From CAZVYS01 sp964630755 (GTDB lineage: Bacteria > Patescibacteriota > Microgenomatia > UBA1400 > CG1-02-47-37): a stretch of DNA of 31,830 nucleotides. Positions 30,655 through 31,830 of this stretch are shown piece after piece. The position numbers and the translations under genes were made by a program. The notes below the pieces were generated by a model, which was not told where the DNA came from, searched no databases, and was given only the letters and a program-made list of their open reading frames with translations. Location of the stretch: positions 1-31,830 of the forward strand of contig CAZVYS010000010.1 in the NCBI GenBank assembly GCA_964630755.1, written 5' to 3'. Position 1 is the stretch's first letter; each line of letters opens with the position of its first letter.

Positions 30655-31301
30655 TAGTAATCTAATAAAGCTTCTTCGATTCCTTTAATCTCTTCATTTT
30701 CTTCTACAAACTCTTTATAAGAATTAACAGAGGGAAGTTTACTTAGTAACTTCAAAACTCGTTGAGTTTTTATCCATGATTGACTAAATAATTTCAAATA
30801 ATTCCCATAACTCGAGTATTTATAACCTTCAAGGATCATCCCTGTAGGCAACAAATCTAAGGGATTTCTATGAATATACTTTGATAAATACAATAATTGC
30901 TCCTCTGATTCTGTCAAAACAGCTTTATAGATTCCCTCAAAAAGATGACCAGTTCTTTTATATTTTTGATTAAAATACATAGAATATTTGGTAGCTATTG
31001 ATCTTAGAAAATAATTTATTGAGTCGATTTCCTCCTGATATAGCATTAAATGAAAATGATTTGGCATTAAACAATATGCCAATAAATCAACTTCCTCTGC
31101 ATGGTTTCGTAATACTCGAGAGGGCGCCACCTTCAGGGATGATCCCTGTAGGTCAAGAGGGGTTAAGTAAAACTTCAAATAACCAAGAAACGTTTTATAA
31201 TCCTCATTATTTAAAAATATCTTTTGTTTCCCAGCCCCTCGATTATATACGTGATAGATAGATTTTGGTTTGTACTTTTTTACAGCATTTTTAGCAGGCA
31301 T
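30654..31301 (-). CDS. REP-associated tyrosine transposase RAYT2 (Y1_Tnp family)
   Basis: 215 residues, related to RAYT1 but clearly different in sequence. YHVYNRG, LLAYCLMPNHFHLML with HUH pair H82/H84, SMYFNQKYKRTGHLFEG with predicted nucleophile Y109, and YIHRNPLDL...YKYSSYGNYL are all present. Two REP family 2 palindromes are read in frame, at residues 50-58 (LQGSSLKVA) and about 151-159 (PTGMILEG). The second is in the same loop after YIHxN that holds the REP insert of RAYT1. The gene interrupts the rpsG-fusA junction on the opposite strand. A TATAAT box lies eight bases before its ATG. Confidence 0.93.
   Translation of the reverse strand: MPAKNAVKKYKPKSIYHVYNRGAGKQKIFLNNEDYKTFLGYLKFYLTPLDLQGSSLKVAPSRVLRNHAEEVDLLAYCLMPNHFHLMLYQEEIDSINYFLRSIATKYSMYFNQKYKRTGHLFEGIYKAVLTESEEQLLYLSKYIHRNPLDLLPTGMILEGYKYSSYGNYLKLFSQSWIKTQRVLKLLSKLPSVNSYKEFVEENEEIKGIEEALLDY
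30825..30849 (-). repeat. REP family 2, copy 2, inside RAYT2
   Basis: Identical to copy 1 over 25 bases. It is read on the coding strand as LPTGMILEG in the loop after YIHRN. Confidence 0.85.
31129..31153 (-). repeat. REP family 2, copy 3, inside RAYT2
   Basis: Reads ACCTTCAGGGATGATC, then CCTGTAGGT. Its centre is GATGAT where the other copies have GATCAT. On the coding strand this gives GGA TCA TCC; the centre of the other copies would have read GGA TGA in this register, a stop. Confidence 0.85.
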
Positions 31302-31309
31302 TTACACTC

Positions 31310-31315
31310 ATTATA
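31310..31315 (-). promoter_or_regulatory. -10 box TATAAT of RAYT2
   Basis: Perfect TATAAT on the minus strand, eight bases before the RAYT2 ATG and one base from REP family 2 copy 4. Binding of RAYT2 to that palindrome would cover its own promoter. Confidence 0.5.
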
Positions 31316-31316
31316 T

Positions 31317-31341
31317 ACCTTCAGGGATCATCCCTGTAGGT
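31317..31341 (+). repeat. REP family 2, copy 4 (upstream of RAYT2)
   Basis: 25-bp palindrome ACCTTCAGGGATCATC, then CCTGTAGGT, in the same orientation as the other three. It lies between the RAYT2 promoter and the fusA promoter. Confidence 0.85.
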
Positions 31342-31354
31342 TGAGTAGTTCCTC

Positions 31355-31383
31355 TAGACAAACCCTGTTTTTTCTCCTATAAT
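31355..31383 (+). promoter_or_regulatory. Promoter of fusA
   Basis: TAGACA (31355-31360), 17-bp spacer, TATAAT (31378-31383). The predicted start is near 31390. It gives fusA its own transcription, needed because RAYT2 separates it from rpsG. Confidence 0.75.
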
Positions 31384-31419
31384 ATCTCCACTATTAATTA
31401 ATCACTGTTCTCAAAGCGG

Positions 31420-31445
31420 ATCGCTTCAGAGAGAAGCGATTTTTT
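31420..31445 (+). terminator. Intrinsic terminator between the fusA promoter and its ATG
   Basis: 8-bp stem ATCGCTTC/GAAGCGAT, loop AGAGA, six T. It ends eight bases before the ATG. An alternative hairpin AAGCG/CGCTT (31415-31426) uses the same left arm and would exclude it, which is the layout of an attenuator. Confidence 0.72.
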
Positions 31446-31453
31446 ATTGCACT

Positions 31454-31830
31454 ATGACAGACACAACTCAATCAGACACCAAAAAAAAGCGCAAAATGCC
31501 TTTGGATAAAATCCGAAACATCGGCATTATTGCCCATATTGACGCTGGTAAGACTACAACTACCGAGCGGATTTTGTTTTATACCGGTAAATCCTACAAA
31601 ATCGGTAACATTGACGACGGCGACACTCAAATGGACTGGATGGAACAGGAAAAAGAACGCGGCATCACTATCATGTCCGCCGCCACTACCGCCTTTTGGA
31701 CTCCGGCTCTCGAGGACGCGCTCAATAAAGACGAACACCGCATTAACATTATTGACACTCCTGGTCACGTTGATTTTACTGCCGAAGTCGAAAGATCCCT
31801 CCGCGTACTTCATGCGGGGATTACTGTTAT
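31454..31830 (+). CDS. fusA: Elongation factor G, N-terminal part
   Basis: GTPase that drives ribosomal translocation. 125 residues are visible before the window ends. The short basic N-terminal extension (MTDTTQSDTKKKRK) is followed by RNIGIIAHIDAGKTTTTERIL (P-loop with AHIDAGKTT), KERGITIMSAATT (switch I) and IIDTPGHVDFTAEVERSLR (switch II). No stop is met. The start is the first ATG after the terminator hairpin; no Shine-Dalgarno precedes it. Confidence 0.96.
   Translation, partial: MTDTTQSDTKKKRKMPLDKIRNIGIIAHIDAGKTTTTERILFYTGKSYKIGNIDDGDTQMDWMEQEKERGITIMSAATTAFWTPALEDALNKDEHRINIIDTPGHVDFTAEVERSLRVLHAGITV

Overview
The window looks like a chromosomal segment of a Patescibacteria/CPR bacterium, possibly of the Microgenomates side. 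This is an inference from gene content, not from a marker-tree placement. Pointers are a short AlaRS lacking its C-terminal domain, an actin-like/membrane/baseplate-J-like fusion protein, type IV pilins of the CPR kind, a sortase, many small lysine-rich membrane proteins, tightly overlapping genes, and very few canonical Shine-Dalgarno sites. The standard genetic code applies: TAA, TAG and TGA all end clear genes.

Layout. 1-4.6 kb: pnp (5' end outside the window), a Lon-like AAA+ ATPase without protease domain, and an RNase J-like nuclease. 4.6-8.3 kb: ftsK, a RodZ-like protein and surE. 8.3-9.0 kb: a first REP-associated transposase (RAYT1, minus strand). 9.1-13.8 kb: a small membrane protein, a DipZ-type thioredoxin fragment (minus), a damaged pilin cluster, a PilM-like/LytR_C protein, a type IV prepilin, and a single-domain response regulator (minus). 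13.8-16.2 kb: a YtxG/YtxH-like pair and alaS. 16.2-22.2 kb: the actin-like/baseplate-J-like fusion, sortase, ruvX, a zinc-ribbon protein, mltG, a permease and a Cys-rich exported protein. 22.2-31.8 kb: rpoB, rpoC, rpsL, rpsG, a second RAYT (RAYT2, minus), and fusA, which runs off the end.

The most distinctive property is a dense population of short palindromes belonging to several families. RAYT1 sits among five copies of a 21-bp palindrome built on TGACAGGGT. RAYT2 sits among four copies of a different 25-bp palindrome. Each RAYT gene carries a copy of its own family at the same loop of the protein, just after the YIHxN motif. Further palindromes are inserted in frame in disordered linkers of the PilM-like protein, the actin-like fusion and the PNPase tail. 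Others supply the stop codons of several genes. A separate tandem-hairpin element (three copies) and a hairpin flanking the prepilin gene (two copies) keep their flanks while their stems change with base-pair compensation.

Other anomalies: rpoB is interrupted by two in-frame stops (TGA at codon 814, TAG at codon 832) in an otherwise conserved stretch. Two divergent genes are both missing their 5' ends at one point near 10,185. A prepilin gene has no canonical start codon. Three genes (rpoB, fusA, the response regulator) have an intrinsic terminator squeezed between a promoter and the ATG, and several others look leaderless (TATAAT-like box, six bases, ATG).
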